Part shown: in pieces, positions 1 to 9,493 of the stretch
Position numbering within the stretch: the first letter of the stretch is position 1
Layout of the letters: every line of letters begins with the position of its first letter
DNA from: Pleurotus ostreatus/Saccharomyces cerevisiae fusant
Lineage: Eukaryota > Opisthokonta
Assembly (NCBI GenBank): GCA_024196135.1
Contig: JAMQCK010000413.1
Span: forward strand, 1-24,254
DNA: 24,254 nucleotides
Reading direction: 5' to 3'
Program-made: the position numbers and the translations under genes
The notes under the pieces: model-generated
Databases searched by the model: none
The model's input: the letters and a program-made list of their open reading frames with translations, nothing else
What the model was told of the DNA's origin: nothing

Positions 1-128
1 CTCTTCTGGCTGATTTGTGATCGATATGTCGGGTGAATAATACAAGCTCAAAGTCTAGCAAGGCTCTCAGGAAATAAAGTACATTGGATATGCCATATCA
101 CTACGACTACTGCTCGCCTTAACGTCGT
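1..128. other. 3' flank of the MDR oxidoreductase gene
   Basis: These bases lie downstream of the stop codon at 131-129 on the minus strand and probably hold its 3' UTR. No gene or repeat is recognisable. Confidence 0.5.
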
Positions 129-1458
129 CTACGCTTTGATCCCAGGCGTGTCCGCAATGCGGTAGACGAGCTTCTCGCCATGGACCTCTCCATTCTTGAG
201 CAGGTCAAGGCCCTTGAAGACGTCTGCGAGCCCTCCTGGCAAGATCTTGGTCCTATTGCACTTGAAGGATCCCTCGGAGAGCCAATGGGAGATCTTGCGG
301 TAGAAGGGGGCGGCGACTACGGGATAGAGGTCAGTATACATTGTTCACCCTTCAAACCCTCGTGATGAAGGTCAGGCATGAGCTACTTACACTGCTCATC
401 GTCCCCATACGCGGAGCCTACAAACGTCTCCGCGCACGTTACGTTTTGCGGCAGAGCACTGCGCTGCGCCTCCGGAAGGACCGGGAAGACGGTAGCGACG
501 TGCGCTGGAACGTCTTCGCTCTGACGGATCTTGGCGAGGGCGCGGGCGAGAGTAAGCGCGCTGTCGTCTCCTGCGATGGCGTCGAAAGCCCAGGGCGTAG
601 GGTGGTCCGCAACGGCGGAGACGAGTGCGTCGATCTGTAGACAGACTTCAGGTTGAGAAAGACGAACTGAATCGAATTTGTGGCACTAACCAGCTGGTCA
701 CCCTGGTGCTCGCGGTAGTCGACAACTACGTCCGCGCCGAGCTCTTTCGCATAGTCCTTCGATGCGCCAGCGATACCAACGACAAAGAGGCCGGCCTTCT
801 TGGCCAGCAGGACCGCGTACGCGCCGACTGAGGTCGATGCACCGTAGATGATGACGGCCTTGCGGAGGTTGGTCGCTAGGAAAGGAATCTAGTCAGCCAT
901 AACAGAAACAATGAGTGCAGATTTTGACGCACCAGCAGCAGCCGTATCGGGAGCAGGAATACCAATGCGGACGAAGAGGGCAATGGCTGCGGTCATGACC
1001 GCAAGCGGGAGAGTCGCTGCCTCCTCGTACGGTGTGATGTTGGGAACGGGGAAGGTTGTGCTCGCCGGCGCCACCGTGTATTGCTGGTAGGCCCCATACT
1101 GTGGAATGGATTAGCTGTGTCTTTTGCATCATCTGATTGTTAAGTGACTTGCCTTGTTGTCCTTAGCACCCATCTTTGAGAGCGCGGCAACGCGCGACCC
1201 AACCTTGTACTCCGACACGCCCTCGCCAACCGCAACTATCGTGCCCGCCACATCGTTACCCTCCACGAACTTCTCGCCTGGCGCATATATCATCTCTGCC
1301 ACCTTCCAGTCCTTCGGATTCGCCGCGACCGCGACGTTCTCAATCAGCACCTCATTAGGGCCAGGCTTGCCCACGGGGATGGTCGCCAACTCCCGCACGT
1401 TGGGCCCAAGGAGCACAGCAAGCTGCGTCTCGGGAAGATCTTTGTGGATGATGGTCAT
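129..1458 (-). CDS. MDR-superfamily NAD(P)H-dependent oxidoreductase (zinc-free, enoyl-reductase-like)
   Basis: Five exons (1458-1153, 1098-933, 875-691, 634-391, 316-129) join into 362 residues. The N-terminal GroES-like half carries the NPKDWK and GNDVAGTIVAVG motifs (about residues 48-75). The nucleotide-binding half starts near residue 165 with VIIYGASTSVGAYAVLLAKKAG, where the G-A-S-x-x-x-G stretch fits an NADP(H)-binding Rossmann turn. The GHE motif and cysteine ligands of zinc alcohol dehydrogenases are absent, so it belongs with the zinc-independent quinone or enoyl reductases of the MDR superfamily. The length is typical of fungal members. The substrate is unknown; no PKS or other biosynthetic gene lies nearby. 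Intron 1 (1152-1099) uses a GC donor (GCAAGT); the other three are GT-AG. ATG 1458 is chosen because it opens the conserved N-terminus and lies about 60 bases after a TATA-like box. Family assignment is firm; exact reaction unknown. Confidence 0.9.
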
Positions 1459-2101
1459 GGTGGGAAGAGGGAAGAAGGAAGAAGGACAGTTAGGAGGTCT
1501 GAGTGAGCCATGGCTACTTATACGTTCGGCGACATAAGTCAGCGAGGAAACTTCGAGGAACCTCTGACACTTTGGCTTTTCGGTTAAAGGGCTGGGAAGG
1601 ATGACGTTGGCGGTTTGTCCGAACCGCGGATCAATTGATCCTTTTGTTGTCTTTCGGGGATATACTTGCACGTGCTCGCGGAAATCTCCCACCAGAGATT
1701 GTCATCCCTATTATTTTGAGGTCTGGAAGCCGTGAATTTAGGACTACAACAAGCGTTCGCGAGCGTGTGAGCTTATTAGAATCGCGCGACTGTAAGACGG
1801 ACCCTGAAGACTACATCTGGCAAAGGGACTTCCAAGCTCATCTATGTACATTCCAAGGTTAAAGCCAGCCAGGACCCCATCTACTCGGTACAAGGGAGCA
1901 AGTATACCGTACAGAGCCACTATATACATGTACCAAATTGGCGGAGTCCAAAAAGAAGTAAAGAATGCAGTGATTTGTGAGCGCCTAGCGCCGTGCAAAG
2001 TCCAGTCCATTGCTTCCACTCCAGGCTCGAAGGGCAGCAGCAGCCTCAGGTTGCTACGTCCACTACACAGAGCACGTCGAGGTCAACGAGACCACACAGC
2101 T
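1459..2101. other. Intergenic: MDR promoter and 3' flank of the sequon-rich gene
   Basis: Between two minus-strand genes. Apart from the TATA-like box near 1518 I see only short unsupported reading frames, none with a recognisable domain or credible splice structure. Confidence 0.5.
1515..1522 (-). promoter_or_regulatory. TATA-like box of the MDR oxidoreductase gene
   Basis: TATAAGTA on the minus strand, 57-64 bases upstream of the ATG at 1458. Spacing and sequence suit a fungal TATA element. Confidence 0.5.
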
Positions 2102-2859
2102 TCAGTATAGCTGGAAGAACTTCGCCCTGGTGATAGCAGTCTTCGGCGTCGCATGGGTACCGTTCGTAGGCGTCGTGCCGTTGAAGAAGATGGGTACGGT
2201 GCCGTTCACAGGGATCTTGGTGCCATTCGTACGGCTCGACGCGCCGAAGAAGGATGAGGCGGGGACGAACATGACCGTGCCATTATATGTCGTCGTACCA
2301 CTCCCAGGGAACGTGATTTCGGTACCGTTGGCGTGCGCTGTGCCATTGAGGTAGACGGGCACGGTGCTGTTGGCGGGGATCCCAGTGCGGTTCGTGACGT
2401 GTGCGGCGTCGAGGAAGGTCGTGCTGGGAACGAGGAGGAACGTCCCGTTTGTGCCATTGGCGGGTGTGGTGCCGCTGAGGAAGACGGGGATGGTGCCATT
2501 CGCGAAGATGTCGTGACCGTTTCTGTGGCTCGACGCGCCCAGGAATCTCGTGCTGGGAATGAGCATGATGCCTCGTGCGGTGCCGTTGGTGGCCGCAGTG
2601 TCGTTGCCGGGAAGCGTGATTTGAGTACCGTTGCTGCCGCTCTCCACCTTCGCCGTGCCATTGGTGGAATAATTGGCGCTCTGAGCAGCGAAGGTGCTGC
2701 ATGAGACTGTCAGCGAGAGCGTCTGACGCTATTCGAAGTCACTCACTTCGAGGGCAAGGCGAACTTGCGTAGCGCGAGATTCCTGCTCACATCGCGGTGC
2801 GAGAGGAGGGCGCCCAGAGCCGGGAGCGCATAGACGAGGAAAAAACAGAAGAACTTCAT
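2102..2859 (-). CDS. Secreted, sequon-rich repeat protein of unknown function
   Basis: Two exons (2859-2747 and 2696-2102) joined by a 50-base GTGAGT/GCAG intron give 235 residues. The start opens a clear signal peptide (MKFFCFFLVYALPALGALLS); the intron follows codon 37. The mature part carries 17 N-X-S/T sequons, 13 of them NGT (N46, 50, 60, 69, 75, 104, 118, 121, 140, 147, 155, 161, 176, 195, 202, 210, 216). They sit in three and a half degenerate repeats: about residues 46-101, 102-144 (a short copy lacking about 12 residues), 145-199 and 200-218. A full repeat reads roughly P-x-NGT-VPV-x-L-NGT-x-x-ANGT-x-ITFPG-x-NGT-x-x-FVP-x-x-FFGASS. The mature part has no cysteine and no C-terminal GPI-type hydrophobic tail; it ends RAKFFQLY. 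I recognise no family. A heavily N-glycosylated wall or extracellular protein is inference. Confidence 0.8.
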
Positions 2860-3835
2860 GACGGCGAAAGTGCACGAATTAATAATAATGTGAAGCCGAG
2901 CAAGTCGTGTATATGCTGGTAAGAGAACGAATCCGATGCCGACTCTATAAGGACAGAGGTGAAGTGAGATGAATGAGCCCACCTCCCACCCGTCGCCACC
3001 TTCTTATACTCTGGACGCCCGAGTCTCCACCACCACCCGTCGCGACGACCCGAAAGTTCATGCGCGTCGGCATTCGCCCGTGGCGGTGTCAGGCGCACCG
3101 GTGATGAACACCGTCGTCGACGATTGTGGTCGATAGACGCGCATTCCGCAGTCAGTCCTGGGAAAAAGGGACCGGGAAAGGGATTTTCTGGCCTCGATGG
3201 CGGGGGAGGTTGATGGTGCCTGAGCCAAGGCGCGATCGGTTCCATATGGACGACGAGGAAAGCATTCGCGCATGATGAGGGTTGCTTCCAGGCGGTGAGG
3301 CTTCCACCTGGAGGAGGAGAGCCCGCTTGATGAGTACGTCTATCCGCAGCCATCCCGCAAGTGGGCGCGGAGGCGTCTGGAGGAACATGAAGAAGCTCGA
3401 GTGCGAACTCCCGATAGCAACTTCCGGGAGTGTTACCAGGAACTTGACGGATATTGAAGCGAGCCAAGGAGGATTGAGCAGAAGGACCTCATGCAAGCAA
3501 TTATGGCTGAGAAGAGCGGAAGGGCTTTGGTTGGCCTGCGCGACCGCGAACAGAAGATGGTGGTCTGAGAAACAACCGGAGATCTCCGACTTAATTGCCT
3601 AATCTGGCAGCAAACCGCATCTCCATGCGGATGACGGTGGCAAATCCAGACCCAAGCGTCGTTTCGAAGGAATACGCGGAAAGAGTTCACTTTCATTATT
3701 AGTAGAGTTCTCGAAGCGGGCAGGGGAATCGAGCCGGACACAGGTAAGCTGTAGGTATCATTCTATATCTACCACTCGCGAGAGGGGAAATAATAGTCCG
3801 TCGGACGCCTTCAATATTCACAGGTCCACTAGGGT
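2860..3835. other. Intergenic with broken, protein-like plus-strand frames
   Basis: The proximal part is the promoter of the sequon-rich gene; the distal part is the 3' flank of the six-cysteine gene. Between about 3114 and 3572 the plus strand is purine-rich. Three short open stretches in different frames read like charged protein but are interrupted by stops: one ending at the TGA at 3273, one from about 3299 to the TGA near 3455, and one from there to about 3568. No convincing splice model joins them, so no gene is called. Confidence 0.4.
3001..3008 (-). promoter_or_regulatory. Possible TATA box of the sequon-rich gene
   Basis: TATAAGAA on the minus strand, about 145 bases before the ATG at 2859. 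The distance is rather long, so this is tentative. Confidence 0.3.
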
Positions 3836-4531
3836 CTACACGTCGACGAGCTGGATTGTCACTGCAGCGCAGTCTTGAGCGACGTAGTGCGCATGCGTCT
3901 CGACCGGACTGTACACGACGTCGAGACGATTGGATGTCGAGTTCGTGCACAGGCTCCATTGACCAGCGTCTTCGCCCACTCCAAGGAGTCCATCGTCCTA
4001 GGCAGTTCATCAGCGAGTGGCATATATATTGCTCAACCAAGCATACCGTTACGCAGTATCCTGCCCAGCCGGTAGGATACGGGTACTCCGAGATGAAGGA
4101 TGGTGACTCCCCCGCCACCAACGGCCAGGACACTGGCTTCTGATACTCGCTGGCGTACGGATGCCAGACGCCCGAGGCGAGGGTCGAATATGCAAAGCTG
4201 CTCTTGCAGGAGGGGCAAGCCTAGAACAAAGGTTCAGGGGAATACAACGATGGAAGGCACAAGTGGACCGACCGTCAGAAGCGCCCAACCGACATGAGGT
4301 ACGGTGCCGCTGTCGACGAATTTGAGGGGAACGGAGCCAGAGCCATCGACATAGACCGCATTCAGGGTGAACTTGTCGCTGTAGTCCAGCGTAGCGCAAG
4401 CGGTCTGGCGGGGCGCGGGAGTGGCAAGTACCTAGGTGGAATCAGTTGGCGGCAACAATGGCAGTCATGTCACGACGTACCGCCGACGTCGTCAAAGGCA
4501 ACAGCATAGCAAGACTTGGAAGTGCAATCAT
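3836..4531 (-). CDS. Small secreted six-cysteine protein, function unknown
   Basis: Four exons (4531-4481, 4431-4273, 4220-4047, 3997-3836), all phase 0, give 181 residues. The first exon encodes almost exactly the signal peptide (MIALPSLAMLLPLTTSA). The mature chain begins near QTACATLDYSDKF and has six cysteines (29, 72, 75, 126, 145, 171), consistent with three disulfides, including a C-P-S-C pair. Tryptophan and tyrosine are frequent (GVWHPY, WPLVAG, EYPYPTGWAGYC). One sequon lies at N147. I do not recognise a named domain; the layout is typical of small secreted proteins of wood- or plant-associated basidiomycetes, where such proteins are commonly of unknown role. Introns are 49-52 bases with donors GTACGT, GTCGGT and GTATGC. 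A TATA box lies 78 bases upstream, with GATA motifs further out. Confidence 0.85.
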
Positions 4532-4608
4532 TGTTTGAAAGTGTAAGTGGGAGGAGAAGTTGCTGAGCGTGAGGGTGTGCTGGGAATAATACCTGGTTAA
4601 GAGCGTCC

Positions 4609-4614
4609 TTTATA
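4609..4614 (-). promoter_or_regulatory. TATA box of the six-cysteine protein gene
   Basis: TATAAA followed by GG on the minus strand, ending 78 bases before the ATG at 4531. It matches the consensus fully. Confidence 0.65.
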
Positions 4615-4854
4615 CCTCCAGTCAAACATAGCGCAAGGCCAGGACTCGCCTCGCCAACCTTCGTTGGCGAACCTTGCGCGCATCTATCCCCGACTCTCAT
4701 TCCACGACATGCATACCGGCTGCCCTACCCACACGGCCACCCCTTACTCTGCATAGCCGTGCATACGACGCCGATGTTCAAGGTACGGTGAGAAATAGTC
4801 GGTCAGTACAATTTTGAGCCGCGCATCACCCGCCTTGCAATGGCGGCCCTGTCC

Positions 4855-4941
4855 TATCTCTGACGCTCCTACTCTATCCCTGAAGCCCCGCCCTATCACT
4901 GTCGGCCCGCCCCTGGCCAATACCAAGCACCACTCACTATC
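4855..4941 (-). promoter_or_regulatory. Cluster of four GATA motifs upstream of the six-cysteine gene
   Basis: Minus-strand GATA occurs at 4858-4855, 4878-4875, 4897-4894 and 4941-4938, so the first three are 20 and 19 bases apart. They lie 325-410 bases upstream of the ATG at 4531. GATA-type zinc-finger factors (nitrogen, iron or light regulators in fungi) bind such motifs; actual use here is inference. Confidence 0.35.
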
Positions 4942-5319
4942 ACCCGAAGAAGGCGGCTGTACACGGGGCGCGACGCAGGCCGACAGCCGCCATTGGCGGG
5001 CTCGGAGACACCGAACGCACCGAGCGCACTCCCGAAAGCGAAGGTTTCATTGACCGTGGGCACATTGAGCGCCCGCCTCCCACGTCTTGACATGGCGAAC
5101 AGTCCGCGAAGGGGCGCATAACTTGCGGAGGGCCGCATTGTATACGACGCGCTGCCCTGTCCTGATTGACTGCAGGTATATTGCAGCGTACGTATGCTAC
5201 ATGAGGATAAATAGGTCAGTCCTGCATCATCAACGTTAGTCCGCGCGCGATGAAGTATCTAGGCTCTAGGACTCACGGCGATGAATGTCACCTTCCTGTA
5301 TGTGTGGGGACAATGTGTA

Positions 5320-7475
5320 TCAAGGCTCCTCTCCTGTGATCCGCGGCGAGTCGCCAGCCTCCTCGCCCGACGATGGGTTGGGACGATGTGGCGTAGGTAT
5401 CCGGTATTCGTCCTTCTCCCACTGGCGCCACTCGTATATGGGGAGCGGGTGCCCTTCTGTGTTGAAGACCCATTTGTTTAGCGGCACCAGCTCGGCGTCG
5501 GTGAAGAGCAGGTAGAGATACTTCAGCCTAAGATGAGATTCTGTTAGCTGATGCTGATACGATAATGCAAAGTCGGCGTACGTCTCCGCAAGGAAGTAAC
5601 TGGGCTGCTCGTCCTTCAGTGTTGGCGACTTCGCATCGACCTTGATAATGCTTGCGTAGCCATATCTACGAAAGGTCAAAATGGGATTATACGACGCTCG
5701 CGTCGACACTCACTTCGTCTTGCAGAACCTCTCGATGGACTGGAACACAGCCCATCCGCGTTCACGCCACATCGGGTCTCCCGTCGTGCGCCAAAGCAGG
5801 TAAAAGCTCTCCACCGTCTCCGGGCGCAACAAATATGAGTCCACCGAAGACCTGTAATCCTTGAACCTCGGCTCCTCCCACTTCTTGGGCACAACGCCCG
5901 GTGGCTTCTCCGTCGGGCGCCCCTGCTCCTCCCACAAGCGTACTCTATCCAGCCACTTGCCCTTCTCCGGAGGCTCAAAGTGGTCCATGCTCATCACATC
6001 CGGGCCCAGCCCCGTATACGAATCCGCATAGGTCATCCAGCACGTCGACGCGAGCCCCTCCGCGGCCCATCGGTGCAGCTGCCGCTCGTGCGTGGGCATC
6101 TCGAGCGTGTGCGCGCCGAGCGCGAGCAGGCCCGCGAAGAAGCACGTGAGGTGCTCGAAGGTGTGCGTGAGCTTGCCCGCGCGGATGTCCGTCACGTAGA
6201 GCATCTCGCGCTTGGGGGAGACGAAGGTGACGTGCTCGAAGATGGCGCGCATGGAGCGGAGGTAGAGGTCGCGGGCTTTGGGCTCGGACTGGCCGGTGAG
6301 GAGCCATTGTTTGAGGAGGTATTCGTGGGCGCTGTCGGCGAAGGCGCCGACAGAGAAGTAGCCTGACTTGGGTGCGGCGGTCTTCATGTCCCATTGGGTG
6401 GAGAAGAGGTCGTCGGTGACGTTGGCCTTGTGCATGATGTCCATGATCTTCTCGACCTGCGAAGAATGAGTACGACATCCGCTTGTTAGCAAAGGGCATA
6501 CCTTGTGATAATATTGCGGTCGACCGGTCAAATGAGCGAGATACTTGCTGGCAAGATCGTCAGATGCGCTCCCTCTGCGCTGGCGGGAGTAGCTCACTAT
6601 TCCATCTGACAACTCAGTGCTTCAGCCCAAAGCACCGTCCCCGTCCATCCTATCTTTCCCTTGCCCCTGCGACAGGTTTCAGCGGCGAGCGCTCGCCTGA
6701 CCGGCATTCCACCTACGATTGCGTGTTGACTGCGTAAATCGGGAGCCCGCTTGGGGTGTCCATGGCAGGGAGTAGGGCAGCGCCAAGATCATCTGCTCGT
6801 GCGAGAAGTATGGGTTCACGAGAGATGGCATAGGCCGACAGCAGGCCTCCAAGGTAGCGAATGACGGTCTCAAAGAATGGGGCGTAGTTATTCTGCGAAC
6901 GTTGTCAGCGTAAGGATTGGGTCAAGGAAAGATGCGCGGCGCACAGAGTCCTGGTAGAAGCTCGTGCGAGCGACTACACTCAGGGCATCATCGAACATCT
7001 CGTCCAGACCCATGATCAACATGGTATCCAGCGAGTCGAAGACGGTGACGGACCATCCATTGAAGCTGGGACATCTTATCAGCTCTACCATCCACTATCG
7101 AATGCAGAACACGCACTTGTTAACCCATCCCCCCGACACCGGCTTCACTTCATCATGCATATACGCGTTCGAGTTATAGCTCTGGTACGCATGCACGAAC
7201 GCCCCCCTCACCAGCGCCGCGCGCGCCGCCCAGTCCTCCGGGCTCGCGACCCCCTCCTCACCGGGTGGGTGCTGTGCGGGGGAGAAGAACGGCTCGGGAT
7301 CGTAGTGCCAGTCGTGGAAATCGCGCGGCGGAGGCGGCGGCGAATGGAAGGCGTGGCTAACGAGCCAAAAGAGCGCTAGGACGCCCGCGGCCCACGGCGC
7401 CCAGCGCAGAGGGAAGCGTCCAAAGAGCTTCTGTGCGCGCTGGGTGGTCCGCCGGTATGTCGGGAGGACCTCCAT
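5320..7475 (-). CDS. GH47 class I alpha-1,2-mannosidase (mannosyl-oligosaccharide 1,2-alpha-mannosidase)
   Basis: Eight exons (7475-7117, 7065-6945, 6892-6717, 6666-6598, 6547-6502, 6456-5714, 5665-5582, 5527-5320) give 601 residues. A short basic cytosolic tail precedes a single membrane anchor (about residues 25-43) and a proline-rich stem, so it is a type II ER/Golgi enzyme. GH47 motifs appear in order: FNGWSVTVFDSLDTM; FFETVIRYLGGLLSAY with the acid E168; GWTGTVLWAEALSCQMEY; TFEHLTCFFAGLLALG and ASTCWMTYADSYTGLGPD, whose cysteines match the conserved GH47 disulfide; SYLLRPETVESFYLLWRTTGD; and FNTEGHP with the calcium-binding threonine T556. The family removes alpha-1,2-linked mannose from N-glycans and feeds glycan maturation or ER quality control. 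Residues retained suggest an active enzyme. ER-type versus Golgi-type specificity cannot be decided here. Confidence 0.95.
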
Positions 7476-8332
7476 CGTCGTGACGGGGGAGGGAAAGATG
7501 TGATGTGGGGCGCGGCGCGCTCACCCCGGTCTGCAATCATTGCCTCACGTGTGGCGAGTTGGGCTTGGCATTCTGTTCTTGTTCTGTGCTACTACTGTAA
7601 TCTCAGTCTGCGCTGGCACAGATATAACGAATTAAACGCGCAGCTACTGTAATTGCAAGAGTGACACGTATGTAGAGGCTGGTGCTATTCCCTTCCTTAT
7701 TTGCCTTGAATACCCCGCGTCTTCCACCGAGATTTCGTCGCGAGTGTCTACTGACGATCGGCCACAAGACTGAGCAGTTTAGCTCACAAGCTAGACCCAC
7801 AGGATCGTGAGGTCCAACTAACACTAGGAAGTCCAGCTATGGAGAGCGCGTCTGGAAGAGCAGGCCGGACTCTCGAGTGAGCCTGCCTGTCGTTTTCGCA
7901 AAAGCGCAAAAGCGCAAGATGCACGGTCACGAACAGGATAGGGAGCGATGAAGAAGTCGGACTTGTTTGACTTGAGCTCGCAAGACTGCCTGCAAGACCT
8001 GACAGCTATTGTTCCGCTTTGGGACAATCGAGTGAGGTTGATCGGAGGGGGCGTGCCGCGTGAACGAGGCACTGTCATGGCCGTACGGTTTGCGTATTGC
8101 ACAATGAAGGATCTCCGAGCTTGCGTCCAAAAGGCCTGACTTCCCGGCCAATGGCTTCATCGAACGTCGGCACGCACAAGGCTAGCGAAAGCAGCGCTTT
8201 GAGTGGTGATATATGTGCATTGTCCGTATGTGCTGGAAGTATAGTAGTAATTTTGGACCTGGGCTGAAGCAAAAGAGTATCAGCATCCTGTCCACAACCG
8301 AGCAAAACACTGATACACACCTCTCGCCTCCC
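7476..8332. other. Intergenic: GH47 promoter and ERV1 3' flank
   Basis: No TATA box near the GH47 start. A small tandem repeat (8-base unit CGCAAAAG, almost three copies) lies at 7897-7918. Short frames on both strands have no recognisable domains. Confidence 0.45.
7897..7918. repeat. Short tandem repeat, 8-base unit
   Basis: CGCAAAAG at 7897-7904 and 7905-7912, then a partial CGCAAG at 7913-7918. Confidence 0.6.
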
Positions 8333-8947
8333 CTAATCACAACTCCCATCCGCCGGCCCATCCTTCCACCTCGCATCCGTGCTCTCAATCGAGCAGTCAA
8401 ACTTTGCCCGGCCCAGCTTTTCATTCACCGCATTATGCCGCTCGCACAACCACCGACTGAGCGCCACCCGCGTGCTCACATCCGGCGGGTTCACCTTCAC
8501 GTCTTCGTCAAAGTCGCCCGCGCAGTGCGAGCAGGGGTACAGCACGGGCAGCGCGTGGATGAGCGAGAGCATGTGCGCGCGCTGCCGCGCGGTGGGGCGC
8601 TCGGGGTAGTACGCGGCGGTGGTGTGCAGGAACGTCCACGTCGCGCGGCCGAGGACCTCGACGTCGGGCGGGCAGTCGCGGCGCGCGGCGGCGGCGACGG
8701 CCAGGCTGGCGACGGCGGCTGCGGCAGCAGAAGAGGTGCTGGGGGATGAAGAGGTGCTGGGGGATGAAGAGGAAGCAGAGTCGGACGTCGCGGGCTTCGC
8801 TTGCGCCGCGGTCTTGGGAGGCTTCCAGTCGCGGAACGCCGTGCAGATCTTGCAGGGTTTGCCGTCCGGACCCAGAATCATGCCCGGGGGCAGGGGCTGG
8901 TTCTGCGCCTGGCTGTTCGATTGTTGTGATTCGGGCGCGGGTGCCAT
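8333..8947 (-). CDS. ERV1: Erv1/ALR FAD-linked sulfhydryl oxidase, mitochondrial
   Basis: Intronless frame of 204 residues. Erv1 reoxidises Mia40 in the mitochondrial intermembrane space disulfide relay, passing electrons via FAD to cytochrome c. Visible features: an N-terminal shuttle C32-K-I-C35; a serine/alanine-rich linker (about 53-88); the catalytic core starting at LGRATWTFLHTTAAYYPERPT; the active-site Y-P-C139-S-H-C142; and the structural pair C168 and C185, 17 residues apart as in yeast Erv1. RWLCERHNAVNEKLG fits the FAD-binding helix. There is no cleavable presequence, as usual for intermembrane-space proteins. The presence of the N-terminal CxxC favours Erv1 over the ER paralogue Erv2, which would need a signal anchor. 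The linker includes an 18-base DNA repeat. Confidence 0.95.
   Translation of the reverse strand: MAPAPESQQSNSQAQNQPLPPGMILGPDGKPCKICTAFRDWKPPKTAAQAKPATSDSASSSSPSTSSSPSTSSAAAAAVASLAVAAAARRDCPPDVEVLGRATWTFLHTTAAYYPERPTARQRAHMLSLIHALPVLYPCSHCAGDFDEDVKVNPPDVSTRVALSRWLCERHNAVNEKLGRAKFDCSIESTDARWKDGPADGSCD
8730..8772. repeat. In-frame 18-base tandem repeat in the ERV1 linker
   Basis: An 18-base unit occurs at 8730-8747 and again, identical, at 8748-8765, with seven bases of a third. It encodes a six-residue Ser/Pro/Thr repeat between the shuttle CxxC and the catalytic core. Confidence 0.8.
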
Positions 8948-9493
8948 GATGGGGGGAGGAAGGAGGCGAATTCTGCGCGTCGAGAATGTGGTAGAAATAC
9001 AAGGTTGCTGAGCAAGCGCTGACCGACGCCGGCGCGATCGGTGAATGATGCCGTACGGAGTACGCGCCGTGCGGCAGCAGGACCGCGTACCCGGAGTGGA
9101 CCCACAACTAGCGAAATGGCTATTTCTCTCGAGCTATGTAGCCTCTGCTCAGTGAATCCAATCGTAGCAATATATCCTGCTCACGCTGGGAAGAAGCTGC
9201 AAGCGCATTTACGCGCATTACTATCGCTACAGCTACGCTACGGTAGGGCTATACTTTTGACTAGGTAGTACGTTCGTTGTGTGCTAATTGTACATTGTTG
9301 AGATATTCAAGAGTGCGAATAAGTCATAGTCCGTGCGGGAGATGCCAGTAGACTGTGCGTGGAGGGAAGTCGAAAAACTGGCCAGCGAACTGGCGGGTCG
9401 TCGACTGGACGTGCGACGCTATGCGTCGGCCAGCTGCAATAACTCTTGCGTCGCTGCAGGGTCAGAACTCTGAGGAAAAAGCAGACATGTATC
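8948..9493. other. Intergenic: ERV1 promoter and ZIP transporter 3' flank
   Basis: No TATA box, RNA gene or supported reading frame was seen. Confidence 0.45.

Larger units (their letters stand above)
4532..5319. other. Intergenic: promoter of the six-cysteine gene and 3' flank of GH47
   Basis: Holds the TATA box at 4609-4614 and the GATA cluster at 4855-4941. The plus strand is C/T-rich around 4845-4920. No gene supported. Confidence 0.5.

Noticed and set aside
808..823. 16-base match CAGCAGGACCGCGTAC with about 9074-9089
   Set aside because: One copy is coding sequence of the MDR gene and the other is intergenic; flanks do not match, so this is probably chance.
2856..3467. Minus-strand open frame of 203 codons
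   Set aside because: It overlaps the first exon of the sequon-rich gene in another frame, and has no recognisable domain.
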